From Parelaphostrongylus tenuis (lineage: Eukaryota > Nematoda > Chromadorea > Rhabditida > Metastrongylidae): a DNA stretch of 64,000 nucleotides. The translations under genes and the position numbers were made by a program. Positions 11,961-23,559 of this stretch are shown here, one piece after another. The stretch lies in NCBI GenBank assembly GCA_019055375.1, contig JAHQIW010005536.1, positions 205,691 to 269,690 on the forward strand. Direction: 5' to 3'. The notes under the pieces are model-generated. The model did not search any database. It saw only the letters and a list, made by a program, of their open reading frames with translations, and was not told the DNA's origin. Position 1 is the first letter of the stretch; each line of letters begins with the position of its first letter.

Positions 11961-14900
11961 ATGACTGGCAGCATCATCTCCACTGACAACGATAGTCACG
12001 CAGCAGCCATCATCTCGCATCCACGGCTCCTCCCGATTCTGGTAAGTCTTGATACGTTCACCCTTTGCAGTAATAGATTAGGCATAAACGTGATTGACTA
12101 CTAAAGCAGGCGAATGCTATGATGAAAGATACCTGAAAAACTCTTATGAACTTGTCATTAGGTTAGACTTAGTGTAAATTCAAAATTCAGTTGCTTAGAA
12201 AGGAAAAGATTACCGGTGATTAGTGATGGCGGGAAGAAAGTTTGAAGCTACAGTTAATTAATGATGACGGGGAGAAACAAGGTTTACTGACCTGTTATTT
12301 GTAGTATTCTTATGGTCAGCAATGAAATATGCCCGTTCCCTTTCATTGTTTACGTCACCGCTAGACGATTTTCATAAAAAGCATTCGATTTTCGCAGTAG
12401 TGGAGCTTTTCCCTAAGAAGTGTTTCTGTTGATTTCCTCAAGTAGTAGCCATAATAAGGGTCCTCAGGAGGTGATCATAGACATTATTGTGGACAGGGAT
12501 GTGACTTACTGACTCGTCGGTAAAATCGCTCCAGTACAGCGGCCTATTCCCTACAAAATTTATTCCGAAAAGATTCTTGCGAGAAGTTCTTATCTTGGAT
12601 AGCCCATCTGAAGAGTCAGCATTCTGAGTAAGCTGTAATCCACCCCTATGATCATCAATGTTTAGTGATGAAAACTATAGAGAGCAAGTATTCTGATTAT
12701 GAATTATATATTATTTTATGCTTATGCAGATTATTCTCTCATTGAAATTCTCACTTTCAACGAGATCGCTAATGTGCCAAAAAAAGGCTCCTTCTAGGTG
12801 AATTTTCCTACTCTCTAAGAAAAAACCATTTCTGTTCGATTCATGGCATCGACAGTTGTTGAATTCTCGCAATAACCATTCAAAATAATTTTAAAAAAGA
12901 ATGCTCAAAGCCTAAGTGAGGTTGCTGCTCCAGGGCCAAACACCGGTGTTTCAGAGGTATCGTCCTCCTTAATGTGGGTGTGGGTCATTGACGGGGAGGG
13001 CGATACCTCTGAAACACTGGTGTATTGGCGTACCAACCTCGCTTAGGCTTTGAGCATGCTTTTTTGAAATCATTTCTGTTTTATTCTAAATTGAGAATGC
13101 TATTCCAGAGTCAAAATTGCACGCTCTGATCTGGCTACATGAAGTGAGGCCGCTTGGATCTGTTCAAATGTAGCCAGAAATGGGCTGGAGCACGCCGATG
13201 TGAGTGTTGGATGTTTATTCGAGGGCGGAACTCCTTGATTCTTTATTATTTGGGCATTTACAACAAATTAGGCAATCCTTTATAAGGACGTATTTTATGT
13301 TTTCGAATACCCTTTGAAATAACACAACCTCGTAATAGATAATAAAAAGCTATGATTTTGCTTTATGTAGAAATTGATGCCTATTAAGTTTCTGTTGATT
13401 CATGAGGAATTGTTAACGCTGACCCTTGGTGGTGTGAAATAGTGAGAGCCAAAATTTAAGACAGTTAGTCAGCATATTACCTTCCAAAATTGACGATAGA
13501 TACAGGTAAGCAAAAGATGGCGTTGAAAGATTACTTTGAAGGGTTTTTGCATGCACAACTTTTGCAATGAAGACAGCTATGTCCTCTAGTAGAAAAGAAA
13601 ATTATCGCTAGTTGTCTCTATAAAATCCGTACTCATTTGCGGCATTTGAATTGCCGATATGTGATTTCCATCTTACATCAATGTTAGCGATTTAAGCCGT
13701 TGCTACTTTTTTGCTTAGGAAGCAAATCTTTTCTATGCTTTAACCTCTCGCTGTGGAGTGGTTGTGATACTTACTTCGAAGCTGCAATGTGCTAGAGTTC
13801 GTAAACAAGTGCTGCCACATAGCAGAGAAGCGATTTTGAGCCTAAATACAGATGCCATAGATGCCCAAAGAGCTTTGCAGTCTGCACGAAATCTACCAAA
13901 TTGAATTTTGGCGACTTAGAATTTGTACACGAAATCGCGTAAATTCCCAAGGAATCTCGAAGTTTAACGGTCAAGTCATTGTTTGCAAAATCATGAGCTA
14001 AAATAGCACTTTCTATCAATCGGCGCTCTCTTAATTCAAGTTTTTTCTTGGGATTATATGTGCGCAGTTCTTAACCTCCTTAATAATGCACAAAATGACA
14101 AGAAAAGTTGCTGACTGGAGCTGGTAAAATCCGTTGGTGATAAAATTTGTCAAGGCGTCTAAAATTGAATTTTGAAAAAAAAAGCTGAAAAGTCGTATGG
14201 GTTTTTTTTCAGCTCGAGTTTCGTTCCTATTTGTCTTTCACACTGTTGATTCGCCCTTGTATAATTCTGGATTTTCATACAGACACTAAGCACTGGTATT
14301 CACCTAGTTTTATTCATCTGCATCGTTAAGTAGGCCACCTCAGCTGGTCGGGTCTGCACTATGCACAGGAGCAGTAGTTTTTGATGGATGATACCTGGCG
14401 GCAGTTTGTCAATCACTTGTGTAATTTCTTCCTATTTGATGTTCGTTGAAAGCAAAACAGAAATCTCCGCTGTTTTTGGTCGTTTATCTGATCGTTCCTG
14501 GATGATTCGGCATAGAATTTGATGTTCACATTCCTCTAGCATAGGCTAAGATATGTACAAACCGAAAACTGCGAAAGATAGTGCGGGTGTATCACACCGG
14601 TCGGAAACTAATCGTTAGTTCAATCACAACAAAGCCGTTGAAGCTCTGAAACGGGAATTTTCTTCCTATCAGGATGAATTTGTTGCGGAAACGAACAGAA
14701 GCATGGATAAAATCCAAGTATGTCCTAGATTCTTGATGACTGAGCCCTTCCTTCTTACTGTACAAATACATTTTGTTTTTCTTTGAGCACTTTTAAGTCC
14801 TTAACGACTTGATTGGATCAAATTATAATTAGTTTTTTATTTAGGCTGTAAAGGAACAATTTCAGCGGAAGCTGGAGGCTTACGAAAAAAAGAATCGATT

Positions 14901-17900
14901 GCTTAGTGTAAGTTTACTCTACTCGGAGTCTTTAGTTTGAAAAAATTGCTGTTTGAATAGTATCTTGTGAATATAGTTAAGATCTTCATTTATAGGTATT
15001 TTGATTGAAGACTTCAGATATCAACCAGTTAATTTCACCTGAATGCTTTCATGTAGTCTCATTCATGAAATGGGCGTCTTTTGCTCTTTCTCTCGAAGTA
15101 CAATAAGTAATTGATGGCGTTCAAGCATAGTTGCATGATCAGAGTGGTTCATGCACTTCATTAGCTCCTTCGCGACTTTGGATCCGCGGCCTCTGAATCC
15201 CTAACTGGTATCTGCTGACGTCTGCCCCATCTTCTCTACATCTCTAGCCTACAGCGTGCTTCGTCTAACAGTGGTAGTCAGTCAGTCCTTATCTTTTCTT
15301 CCATTAGTTTCATCCACTAACTAATCCTATTCGATTGAGTGGCCATTTTCAACGTTTAGCTTTTTAACAGGGAAGAGCTATGGGTAGGATGAGTTGTTTG
15401 TTTTGAATAGAATATCGAAGGTGGCACAGCTGCAGAAGCTTAGGGTTTGATATGGATTATAAGTAGGAACTTGCGATTTGGAGTATCTCTTGTTGGGCGG
15501 CTAAGAGGTTATTAACAGTACGATTTTTACTCTACACTACAGTACAAAAATAATTACCTCTTTGGGCAGTTTCGCATTTTTTCGGAACTTGAAAGAATCA
15601 AACTGATGTGCAATCCACTCAGCCAAGTACTTTCATAATCAAAGCATATGAAATTGATATTGAGTTAATGTTTTAACATATTACATTTATTATTTATCAA
15701 ATTAACATCAAGTTTCATCTGCTCTGGTAAGAAAGTGTTAGCTGAGTGAACTACACATTAGTCTGACTTTTCCAAGTTTTGAAGAAGGCAAAATCACCAA
15801 AGCGTCAGCACTACTATTGTATTGTACTGTGCCGAACAAATCGTACTGTCATCAACTTCATGTCTGCTAAGCAAGAAAACACGAAATTATTGGCTTAATG
15901 CCGAGACGAGGGACTGCTGGCCGAGTCGCTAGTGAGACTTGGCGCGGTTAGAATTCGCGGTTCGTCCGCCACCCTTCATCACTTTCCGGATACCAACTGT
16001 GAACGCCTTGCAAAAGCCCCAGCCTGGCTATCTCAGAAATTTGAAGATGTACTGAGACGGTATTCTTCAAGCGGTAGAAAAGCTGATACGAATCAATCAA
16101 GTTGTAAGGTGTTGCCGAGGTTGATTGATAGTCGGTCCTGGTATTAATGAGGGCATTGTATTTGTTGGATTACTATCTACAAGTTCCGCCCGTCTTTTTG
16201 AAGAAACGTTAAAATCCTTATAGATTAGTGCAACTTTTCTAGTGTTACATTACTTATTAGTTTTTGTGGAATAGTTTACTGCAGCATGTTTCTTCATGAA
16301 AAACCAAGCTCTAGACAAATCCAAAAGATCGACTGTTTTTGAACCCCCAAAAAAACATTCAATATAATCCCAAAAAAGAATGATTTAAGCTCAAAAGGGG
16401 GTTGGTACGCCAGGGTCATACACCGGTGTTTCGGAGGTTCGTCCTCCTCGTCAGTGACCCCCGCCCCACATTCAGCCCTGCATTGAAGCAAGATCTTTTG
16501 GATTAGTTTTGATCTAACAGCAAAAAAATCTATCGACTGAGAGGTGGTGATGGACCAGTGTCATTGTACACTGTTCCATTACCACATACGCCTCCCTCCT
16601 TGCTTCAATGCAGGGCTGAATGTGGGGCGGGGTCACTGACGAGGAGGACGAACGTCCGAAACACCGGTGTATGACCCTGTCGTACCAACCCCTTTTTGAG
16701 CTTAAATCAAGCTCTAGACAATTGTTGTGATTGAAATGAAGAAAGATTTTAATCCTTTCACTTAAGGCTCGTGTAGGTTTGCTTATGAAGGAGAAAGAAG
16801 CAGCAGAAGAGCTTGCTGATGGCTGTCTGCGGTAAGATAAATCTACATATCTCAATATTCATTATCAAATTTTACGAAATAGTATTTCGAACGTACAGAG
16901 ATATCAGTTTCAGTGATCGTGTTGTCATGCTTGCAAACAAATTGCCAGACGGACCGGAAAGGACATTGAAAGAGTCGCTTTATGCTGGTATGTTGCTTTT
17001 GTTCATCGTCGTTTGAACAATGTCAGATCTCGCGAAGTATCCTTATTTATCATAAAACTTGCTCGAGGTTGGTAATCACCTTGTTAGAAAGTTGTATGTA
17101 ACTTGGTCTTGTTGCTGAGAAAGCATTGTTTTGATGAAGATATACTAACATCACGCAAGCTTTGTCATTCAAAAAGACAGTTCGTAAGATAATTTACATT
17201 TTTTATACCGAGGTGTAGTGTGAGTTGATCACTTGTGGTATAGACGTTGGGAAAAAACAAAACTTGGAGCCTCTGCTGTGCTTTGCACAAAGAATAGGCG
17301 CTGAATAAAAAAATTAAACTTACCATCCGATGATGTAACTTTCTTCTCAATGAATGCTGAATGAAACGCAAAACATCCGACTCCAAGCAGCAGTTGAAAG
17401 CTTGGTTTCACCCGCACCGGGGCATTGTCGATATATGCTTACCAGATCAAAGCGGAGGCAAGTAGTGCCTTAAAATTACGATGAATCATATCACAGAGGG
17501 TGACGGCAGAACAAGAGTACTGGTAGTGCAATGGTTAACACTCTTTCCCGCAAGAGTTCGACGCAGGTTCAGCTCTCGTCAGAGTGCAAGCTTTTGCATA
17601 ACACTCGACATTCTTGGATATATAGCTATAATACTGTAACACTGTTATTAAAGCTCTGGAATAAAAAGAATTCTTCTAGATTGTACGTTAGTTTGAGCTT
17701 GTTTGACCTTGTACCTTGTTAAAGTTCAACGATGTCCGCGTATCTGGCTACTGTCTCAGCGAAGTCCGTAGTGATTCAAAACTTTGGGAACCGCATGTAT
17801 CACACGTAATACACTGGCATTTTCGTGATTTTTTCGCCGCATGGTGTTTTCACTAAAGTTTTAGTAGTCATTCGATATCTCGAGAAACGACAATTCTAAC

Positions 17901-18289
17901 GTTAGGCTTGTTTCCGACAGAGGCTTTCTTAGTGAACACATCACCTAGTTGATAAGATACGCCTTTAAAACTGCGACGTACTTCAGAGTTTTCCGCGTTA
18001 TAAAAGGGTTAGGACATCAGCTAGCAGTCACAACACAGACATTTTTTTTTCAAAAATTAACTTTCAGAAATTATCTGGATCTATAATAACTCAAACAATA
18101 TTTAGTCGTTCTATGCTCTATTTTCCATCTGTTAAATAGCGTTCAACTTGATAATTCTGATTCTTGTTTTCAGCCGATAATGCGGTGTGTGCACAATGTC
18201 AAATCAATGAAGAAATGCGGACACATCTTGCCGATGAAGTGGCTGAAAAGAAGCGCCTTCTAGAAAAGTGCCAAAAGGAGTGCTCAGAC
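11961..18289 (+). CDS. Unidentified coiled-coil protein, multi-exon (exons 1-6)
   Basis: I do not recognise the protein. Six short exons join in frame (498 nt, 166 codons): 11961-12041 (MTGSIISTDNDSH...), 14619-14717 (FNHNKAVEALKREF...), 14845-14907 (AVKEQFQRKLEAYEKK...), 16767-16831 (ARVGLLMKEKEAAEEL...), 16914-16987 (DRVVMLANKLPDG...) and 18174-18289 (DNAVCAQCQINEEM...). All have GT donors (GTAAGT, GTATGT, GTAAGA, GTACGT) and AG acceptors (TTTATTTAG, GTTTCAG, TTTTCAG), and the phases match across every junction. The Glu/Lys/Leu-rich text from exon 2 on suggests coiled coil. A TTTTCAG acceptor at 11913-11919, 41 nt before the ATG, fits spliced-leader trans-splicing. Exon 1 is duplicated at 61431-61511. 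The acceptor of exon 4 could instead be 16776, with donor 14905. The 3' end is not fixed. Confidence 0.6.
12837..13070. mobile_element. HHR-C element, degenerate short copy
   Basis: A 234-bp foldback flanked by 10-bp direct repeats CATTTCTGTT (12827-12836, 13071-13080). Arms carry AAGCCTAAGTGAGGTTG and ACACCGGTGTTTCAGAGGT with their reverse complements. The ribozyme core in the right arm reads TTGACGG instead of CTGACGA (12988-12994), and the left-arm core is deleted, so neither should cleave. The same copy, also dead, is at 62307-62540. Confidence 0.75.
13780..14000 (+). pseudogene. Frameshifted counterpart of exon-like ORF at 63240
   Basis: The plus-strand reading KQVLPHSREAILSLNTDAI continues as in the right duplicate (63237-63491) up to QSARN, then meets a 2-nt deletion and a stop. 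A 9-nt in-frame gap also separates the copies. If the right copy is an exon, this one is broken. The minus strand is also open here, so coding status is uncertain. Confidence 0.3.
15775..16150 (+). repeat. Dispersed repeat with tRNA-like segment
   Basis: 15775-15900 resembles 50268-50395 (CACCAAAGCGTCAGC and CACCAAAACGTCAGC, then a similar text). At 15917 a tRNA-like stretch begins (GCTGGCCGAGTCGCTAGTG), with GGTTCGTCC at 15959 standing in for the B box. It lies in the intron between exons 3 and 4. Confidence 0.4.
16413..16460 (-). ncRNA. Hammerhead ribozyme HHR-C, minus strand (intact)
   Basis: On the minus strand: stem I GGGTCA (16460-16455) with TGACCC (16418-16413), core CTGACGA (16454-16448), stem II GGAGG/CCTCC closing loop ACGAA, core GAAA, stem III ACACC/GGTGT, then A17 at 16419. 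All invariant bases and three full stems are present. Predicted cleavage lies between 16419 and 16418. This is the cleanest ribozyme in the window. Confidence 0.9.
16630..16677 (+). ncRNA. Hammerhead ribozyme HHR-C, plus strand
   Basis: Stem I is GGGTCA (16630-16635) with TGACCC (16672-16677), core CTGACGA (16636-16642) and GAAA (16658-16661), stem III ACACC/GGTGT (16661-16670), A17 at 16671. Stem II GGAGG/CGTCC (16643-16647, 16653-16657) has one mismatch relative to the minus-strand copy. Cleavage is predicted between 16671 and 16672. Confidence 0.82.
17515..17595 (+). repeat. tRNA-like SINE fragment
   Basis: TACTGGTAGTGCAATGGTTA (17519-17538) followed by CGCAGGTTCAGCTCTCGTC resembles the A- and B-box layout of the tRNA-like repeats at 40345-40440 and 44130-44580. 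It is diverged and probably inactive. Confidence 0.4.
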
Positions 18290-18864
18290 GTACGTTCAAG
18301 ATCTTCCTTATTTTGTGAAGCTATTCTGAGCACATTCTCATGGACGACATCTTTTCTCAATTTTGATAACTTCCCTCGATTTGTAGAGCTAGCACTCTTT
18401 TCCATTTCTTCCACTCATGATAAGCCAGTTCCATTCATAACTTTTTCCGATTTAGCTCATTTTTTTTGGATACCTGACCTGGGACCTGCTGCATAAATCA
18501 ACTTGGTGCGAAGGATCGTGGCTTATCTACAGAATATTCCTTATAGAATTCTTATCGATTTTTGCATATATCTACTCGCTAAATTGGGCCACACTTAATC
18601 GAGTTAATTATTATCTGTGCGAGGCGCAATGGATATGTAAGTTGTACAGTAATGTACATCATGTGATCACTGACCAGATATCACTTCTAGCCAACGGAGT
18701 CAGCATGATGGTGTCATACCTCTTAGAAAAAGATCTACCGGTAATAATAATAATAAAAGTGGACACTCATAGATCGATTATTTTGCGGTGATAACATATA
18801 GTGTTGATGCTTCTAGGAGTTGAAAGCGAAATCGAGGGTTTCCTGGAACACGGAAAAAATGCCG

Positions 18865-19100
18865 GAGAAGCTGTGGCCGAGCGGTTGTGATGCTCGTCGC
18901 GGCGCGCGTGGTGCCGAGCTCCACCACCAACTCTCTCCAGCAGTCAACAACAATGTTCTATGAACGCCACAGCCTTGTTATCTTCGAGATTACAAGGACA
19001 CTCGCTCAACCAGTATTAACGACGTTCAAGAATAATACAAAACAACGAATTGAATTCTATAACTACTGAGATTCGTACAGTGAAAAGATAAAATGTGAAG
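18865..19100 (+). repeat. SINE with tRNA-like head, diverged copy
   Basis: GCTGTGGCCGAGCGGTTG at 18870-18887 is an A-box-like tRNA-Leu/Ser head. The body GAACGCCACAGCC (near 18963) matches the SINE at 3985-4270. It lies downstream of exon 6. Confidence 0.55.
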
Positions 19101-19859
19101 ACGGATCAACAAATTGTCCAAAGTGTTTTAAAAGAAATGTACCTTCCCTGCTATCATGTAAATCTACATATCTGCAATAAAAAACGAAACTTGTATGCTA
19201 TTCTACTAGTAAATAAAAATTCACTTCATAGAACTGATTCAGAAAACAGCAGCATTGAATTAGGGTTTCGAACAATATAAAAACACTGTGGGTTGAGAAA
19301 ATACTGAAAGTTCTTCAACGTCTGGAATCTAAGTGAACTTTCGAACTTACGGTATGCCTACAAACCCAGTTCTGTTTGATTTGATAACAGGATAACATGT
19401 TTTGAGCCTTTTATGAGGTCTGACATGGTACTCATACAGTACTAGACAGCTCTGTCGAATTTCAGGCTCATCAATAGTACGGTGCCCTTCGTTTAAGCCG
19501 ATCCCTTGGAGGTGGATATACCCCTTATTTATGAATGAATGGACTCGTGATTATTTGAATCAGTTCTGTTTTGTAAATTGCCTACATTCAATGGCATTTA
19601 TTAATCCATTAATCATTTCTGTTCTCTCGATGCTTGATTCGTTTGTATAAATACAGAACATTATTATTAAGACCGCACAAGGATCTCCAAAAGGGTTCAA
19701 AAATAGTTTGCCATTTTTTTGAGAAATCACAATGGAACTAGCTGCGTATAGTGACCGTTTAACTAGGATACAGTCTAGTCTGTCAACGAGGAATCGAAGA
19801 TCTTCGAATCTTCGATAGCGGTGCTTCTCTCTTTCTCTACTGCTCCTGGAAGAGAACTC

Positions 19860-20990
19860 TTCCCGTAGTGTGCTTGACAACCCGAAAAAAACGATCGGTA
19901 ATGGCCTTAGTCCATCGGCTGCCGCTAAAGCAAATTTTTGCCCTACCCAACTTATCTTCACTAGCCTGTCGCGCAGAGCGTCATCATTCATCTTCAATTG
20001 TTTAGTTAGGTCAGAAGTTTGGATTCTTCCTCTCGTCTGGGAGTTAATGATACTCCTAGAATGCCTTTTAATCACTCGTCTAATAACGCCAAGTGATTTT
20101 TTATCACACCTACGCAGCGACAAGATTTCCATTGCATATGTCAAGGCAGAGATAACTGTTGAGTCGAAAAGATGGACACGGATTCGAATATTTCCTTTCT
20201 TCTCCAGGAAATCCTCAATGCTCTTATACGTTCCCCGGGTCCCTCACTTTCTCATGCTCAACTCGGAAGGCAGGTATCCCATCACTGACTTCACCACTTA
20301 GGCATACTGTGGCAATAGGAGACGTTCATTCCTTTGACGGTGAATGATCCATTCAGAACCCAACCGTTACTTATAAGCATCTTATTTCGCTAAATTTCGT
20401 CGGAGACCAATCCTTCCACATGCGCTTTCGAAATCGGTCAACATTCATTCTGCTTGGCTGATGCTTATCGTTATAAGGAAGATACCATCAAAGAAGCGGA
20501 GACGGCTTAACTATCGAACGTATATTTTCACTCCCTTATCTTTACATAGGTATGCTGGCATGACGTTTTGGTGAATGACGGCAAACAAATTTAGCGAAAC
20601 TGTATCACCTTGCTGAACCCTTCTGCCTAAGTCGATATCCATATTTTTATGAAACAGAGATATTTTGCTTGCAAAATTTTTATATAACCCACAAAGGATC
20701 GTTATGTACCGAGAAAGGGCACCCTGATTGTCCAGAGCTTCTACTACAGCTTCTGTTTCGAGTGAAGTCAAGACTTTCTTGAAATCGATGGAAACGGGAC
20801 AGAGATGTTTCTTGTACTCCCGTACAGCTTCACTAGGTCTTACTATTGCGTGATTCTAACCTACGGAACTATACACTTTTTGAAACCCTGCTTGTTCGCC
20901 GGACTGTCTTTCGTCCAGTGTTCTGTCCGCCTTACTTAGGATGACACGAGTGAAGAATTTGTAGACAACGGACAGCAAGCAACGTGAACA
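19860..20990 (-). pseudogene. RTE-type LINE fragment, diverged
   Basis: Minus-strand RTE remnant. The RT part lies at 20510-20780 (ETEAVVEALDNQGALSRYI, RVQQGDTVSLNLF), with the C-terminal region at 19870-20150 (EILSLRRCDKKSLGVI, then KISWVGQKF in place of KIRWAGHVM). It is more diverged than the other copies in the window, with multiple stops and frameshifts. It ends near 20990 next to an HHR-B fragment. Confidence 0.75.
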
Positions 20991-20997
20991 ACAGTTA

Positions 20998-21115
20998 CCA
21001 ATGCATCTCATAATTATTATTTGAGCCAACATGTCACGTGGTCTGTTATGGGCGCTTGTACATCCCGATACACGTGTTTCGCTCCTGTAACGTCGTTAAT
21101 CGGGCAGATCATTCG
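20998..21115 (-). repeat. HHR-B element fragment, ribozyme decayed
   Basis: ATTATTTGAGCCAACATGTC and the hammerhead region of HHR-B are recognisable on the minus strand. The core reads TTAACGA instead of CTGACGA (about 21092-21098), so it should not cleave. It lies at the outer edge of the palindrome's left arm. Confidence 0.55.
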
Positions 21116-21704
21116 CCTTTTTCCAGTCTCCTTGGTGGGAATCGATTTTATCTAGAGCCTTAGTAGGCGTTATGATTCCTCTCCACTTATAACACAAACA
21201 GTGAATGATTTCTACGACATAGATGTTGAGTTGGAAGTAAACTCGGAAGCTTGATATGGAGTGGAGCGGAGCGGTGGCAGTTCCAAATTGGAATACGAAC
21301 TCTAGTGCTTCTCGAGGCATAAGTTTATTAATGACGTCAGGCTCTCAACTTCCACAGCATAGACTTAAAGAGGTTTGAAAAGCCTGTCGCAATTTCGTGG
21401 ATATTGTTGATGAAGTACGATTTTGCGATCAAACTAATGATTTGAATTAATAGCTATTTAATGGAGATTATGAATTTTTGTTTATATATGCGGTTTTCCC
21501 TCCTATTTACTAAACATGGAATTTCGCACAAAGGAGGAAATGGGTTGATCCCGTGTATAATTCAAGATATATACCGGTATCAATAAATAAGAGTCTGCTG
21601 TTTGCATAGATCAGGCCTATTACGTTATGTTATCTCCACTGGGAGGCTCTGAAGTTTAACAATGCAAGTGAGACCTTTGAGCTTGCATGTTTGCCTGAAT
21701 GGTT

Positions 21705-21880
21705 ATTGCTGTTATCATGAACTCGAACATGCTCTCAACTCGTTTGTTCCATTCAAATCATCAGAATCCATAGTTGCTACTGTGACATTATTCAGCGTTG
21801 TTCCAGGCCAAAATCTCGCGTTTAAACCTCCAGCGATGACACTAGAGAATATTTTCTTCTTGTTAAGAGCTATTCAAATC
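21705..21880 (-). other. Exon-like segment of unknown gene (left arm)
   Basis: The minus-strand reading SSVIAGGLNARFWPG followed by TTLNNVTVATMDSDDLNGT stays open and matches the right arm at about 30370-30510 (SSSVIVGGLNARIWQG..., APMNSDDLNGTNELRA) with mostly conservative changes. A shared frame between diverged arms suggests former coding DNA. Product not recognised. Confidence 0.3.
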
Positions 21881-22050
21881 CGCATGGAACCCTTCGACGT
21901 CGCCTTAGCTCGATGATGGTGCGTAATCGGAAGACAGAGAAGCAGACATAAATCACACCCTTTCATCAGCTGGCGTCTGATCCGGGTTGCTATTTGTTCA
22001 ATGAATCCATGTTCATAGCCAAACCCGTCTGGATAAAAACATTAATGCCA

Positions 22051-22269
22051 CTAAAAACTCTGCTCCCGTATATCCCAAAAGAGCTTTTCTCCGGTGTTAT
22101 AGACAACGTAAAATGTTTTTTTTTTTTGAAAGCAATGGTTGGTTTTGGTTTGCGTTCTGTTTCTCTGCCCACCATGTGAGAACGCACCATGTTTCCACGC
22201 GACTGGTCGGGCAAAGATATCACTATAAGTGCGATGCGTGAGAAGGAAGAGGAACGTGAAGAGTAACAT
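22051..22269 (-). other. Signal-peptide-like ORF (left arm)
   Basis: The minus strand starts MLLFTFLFLLTHRTYSDIF, a possible secretion signal, then ARPVAWKHGAFSHGG. The right arm (29481-29669) keeps the same frame over the first 40 residues or so and then diverges through an insertion. No family recognised. It may be a first exon of a secreted-protein gene duplicated with the arms, or chance. Confidence 0.3.
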
Positions 22270-22394
22270 TATGTTCTAGTCTAATGGGCGGAACACAATA
22301 CGAACGAAATTCCAGGTTTGAAAATCAGCACCAAAATATATAATTCTATCAGTAGGCGAAAATTCAAGTGCTTCTAGTCAATAAAATGAAATGC

Positions 22395-22570
22395 CTCACA
22401 TCACATGTTCTCTTCGTTCAGTGGAGTCAATATATGAAAAATGACAATGTAGATGGTGCAGGTAATGATGGCCAGCATAAAGATTTGATTGAACTTTGCC
22501 AAAGCAGCCGGAGCTACGCTGATCATCAACGGTGCTTTTGCAGTAAAGTGATCGATGTTGTAGACATAAC
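22395..22570 (-). pseudogene. Membrane-protein exon fragment (left arm), broken
   Basis: Counterpart of 29179-29354. The minus-strand text YNIDHFTAKAPLMISV, then AALAKFNQIFMLAIITCTIY, includes one hydrophobic segment. The left copy ends early at a TGA, where the right reads on to a splice donor. It also lacks a normal acceptor: a poly-A/T run replaces the CTGCAG seen on the right. Confidence 0.4.
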
Positions 22571-23559
22571 TTTTTTTTTTTAATTTTTTGGCACGTGCTT
22601 CTGACTGAGAGCTTCGTCTCCAGTGTCACATAAATTTCCACAAGTGCATCTGATGCACACTAGTTTTGCATTTTGTATCATAATACAAGCTGCATCTTTG
22701 GCAACGGCTAAAATTCAGGTGTAAAAGCAGATATGCCACAGGCATAGTATTACGATAATTTTTTGTTGCTAGAAAGGGTTTGAGGAAACATTTCTTTAGC
22801 TGGACAACGATTTTTTTGGTCCTAGTAATAAACCATTAAGCTCAAATCTCGGAATTTGCAAAAGACCTACTGAAGGGCTTCTTCACAGCGCTGTAACAAG
22901 AAAGATAAAATTGTATTTAATTCATGTTGTTCTTGATAGCATGTATTTTTATAGAACAGAGCTCTTTCCTTCAAAGTATCAATAATCGCTCGATGATTTT
23001 GATCGCGAAGCTTCAAAAAATTGTATATGCTTCTTGTAAAGCCTCTTCTGCAGCGCTATAGCAGGAACCAGAAATTTGCCCCAGGAGCGCCACACGTTAT
23101 CGGGCGGATTTTCGTTGTTCATTCAAAATATTCTTCTGTTCTTGGATGATTTTAGCTTTCATGAATGCTTAATAATAGAAGGAGAACTCTTTTGCATAAT
23201 TTTTGTGCTTACGTGTATCATTTTCTTTTAAATCATCGAACAAAGCCGGCTATCAAACCTTAGCCCAAGCAACTTTAGTCAATGCAAAGAAATCATATGA
23301 GCGTGCGGAGAAAGTCTTGTAGAGTCCTATGTTTTATATAAATCATTTTCCAACGTAGTGAAAGTCCTAAGTTTAATATGACAAATCGCTCTCCAGATGC
23401 AAATCACCTTGTGCGGTTGATCAACCGTCCAGTGCGGTCTATCAATCGCCTACGCATCCTAATAGCGAGTAATGCGCGGCGTGTTCCAAGCTCAATTTTC
23501 TTTTCCCTGCTACAGAATACTTAAGCGCTTGTTTTAGATAAAAGAACGGTGTTGAAATC

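Larger units (their letters stand above)
985..14515 (+). repeat. Segmental duplication, left copy
   Basis: This stretch is collinear and in direct orientation with about 52063-64000. Shared landmarks in order are: the sequence starting AGTAAATGCTACGA (1007 and 52085), a SINE, an ATCATT-rich simple repeat, an old HHR-B copy, an RTE fragment, a first exon (11961 and 61431) and an HHR-C copy (12837 and 62307). Roughly nine bases in ten agree by eye. The left copy alone has 2190-3812 and the HHR-A insertion at 5509-6026. The right copy alone has the HHR-B insertion at 55211-55676 and about 80 bp near 52548. The right copy is cut by the window end, so the full length is not known. Confidence 0.85.
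16319..16707 (+). mobile_element. HHR-C foldback element with two hammerheads
   Basis: A 389-bp insertion in the intron before exon 4, flanked by a 14-bp direct repeat CAAGCTCTAGACAA (16305-16318, 16708-16721). The left arm is an inverted partial copy of the right. It runs past the unit end (AAGCTCAAAAGGGGGTTGG, 16388-16406) and onward to ATCCAAAAGATC (16319-16330). The reverse complement of that, GATCTTTTGGAT, opens the sense unit at 16492, so the template was probably head-to-tail or circular. Each arm carries a hammerhead, and no protein is encoded. The long target duplication argues against a TA- or transposase-type MITE and for a retroelement. Confidence 0.85.
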
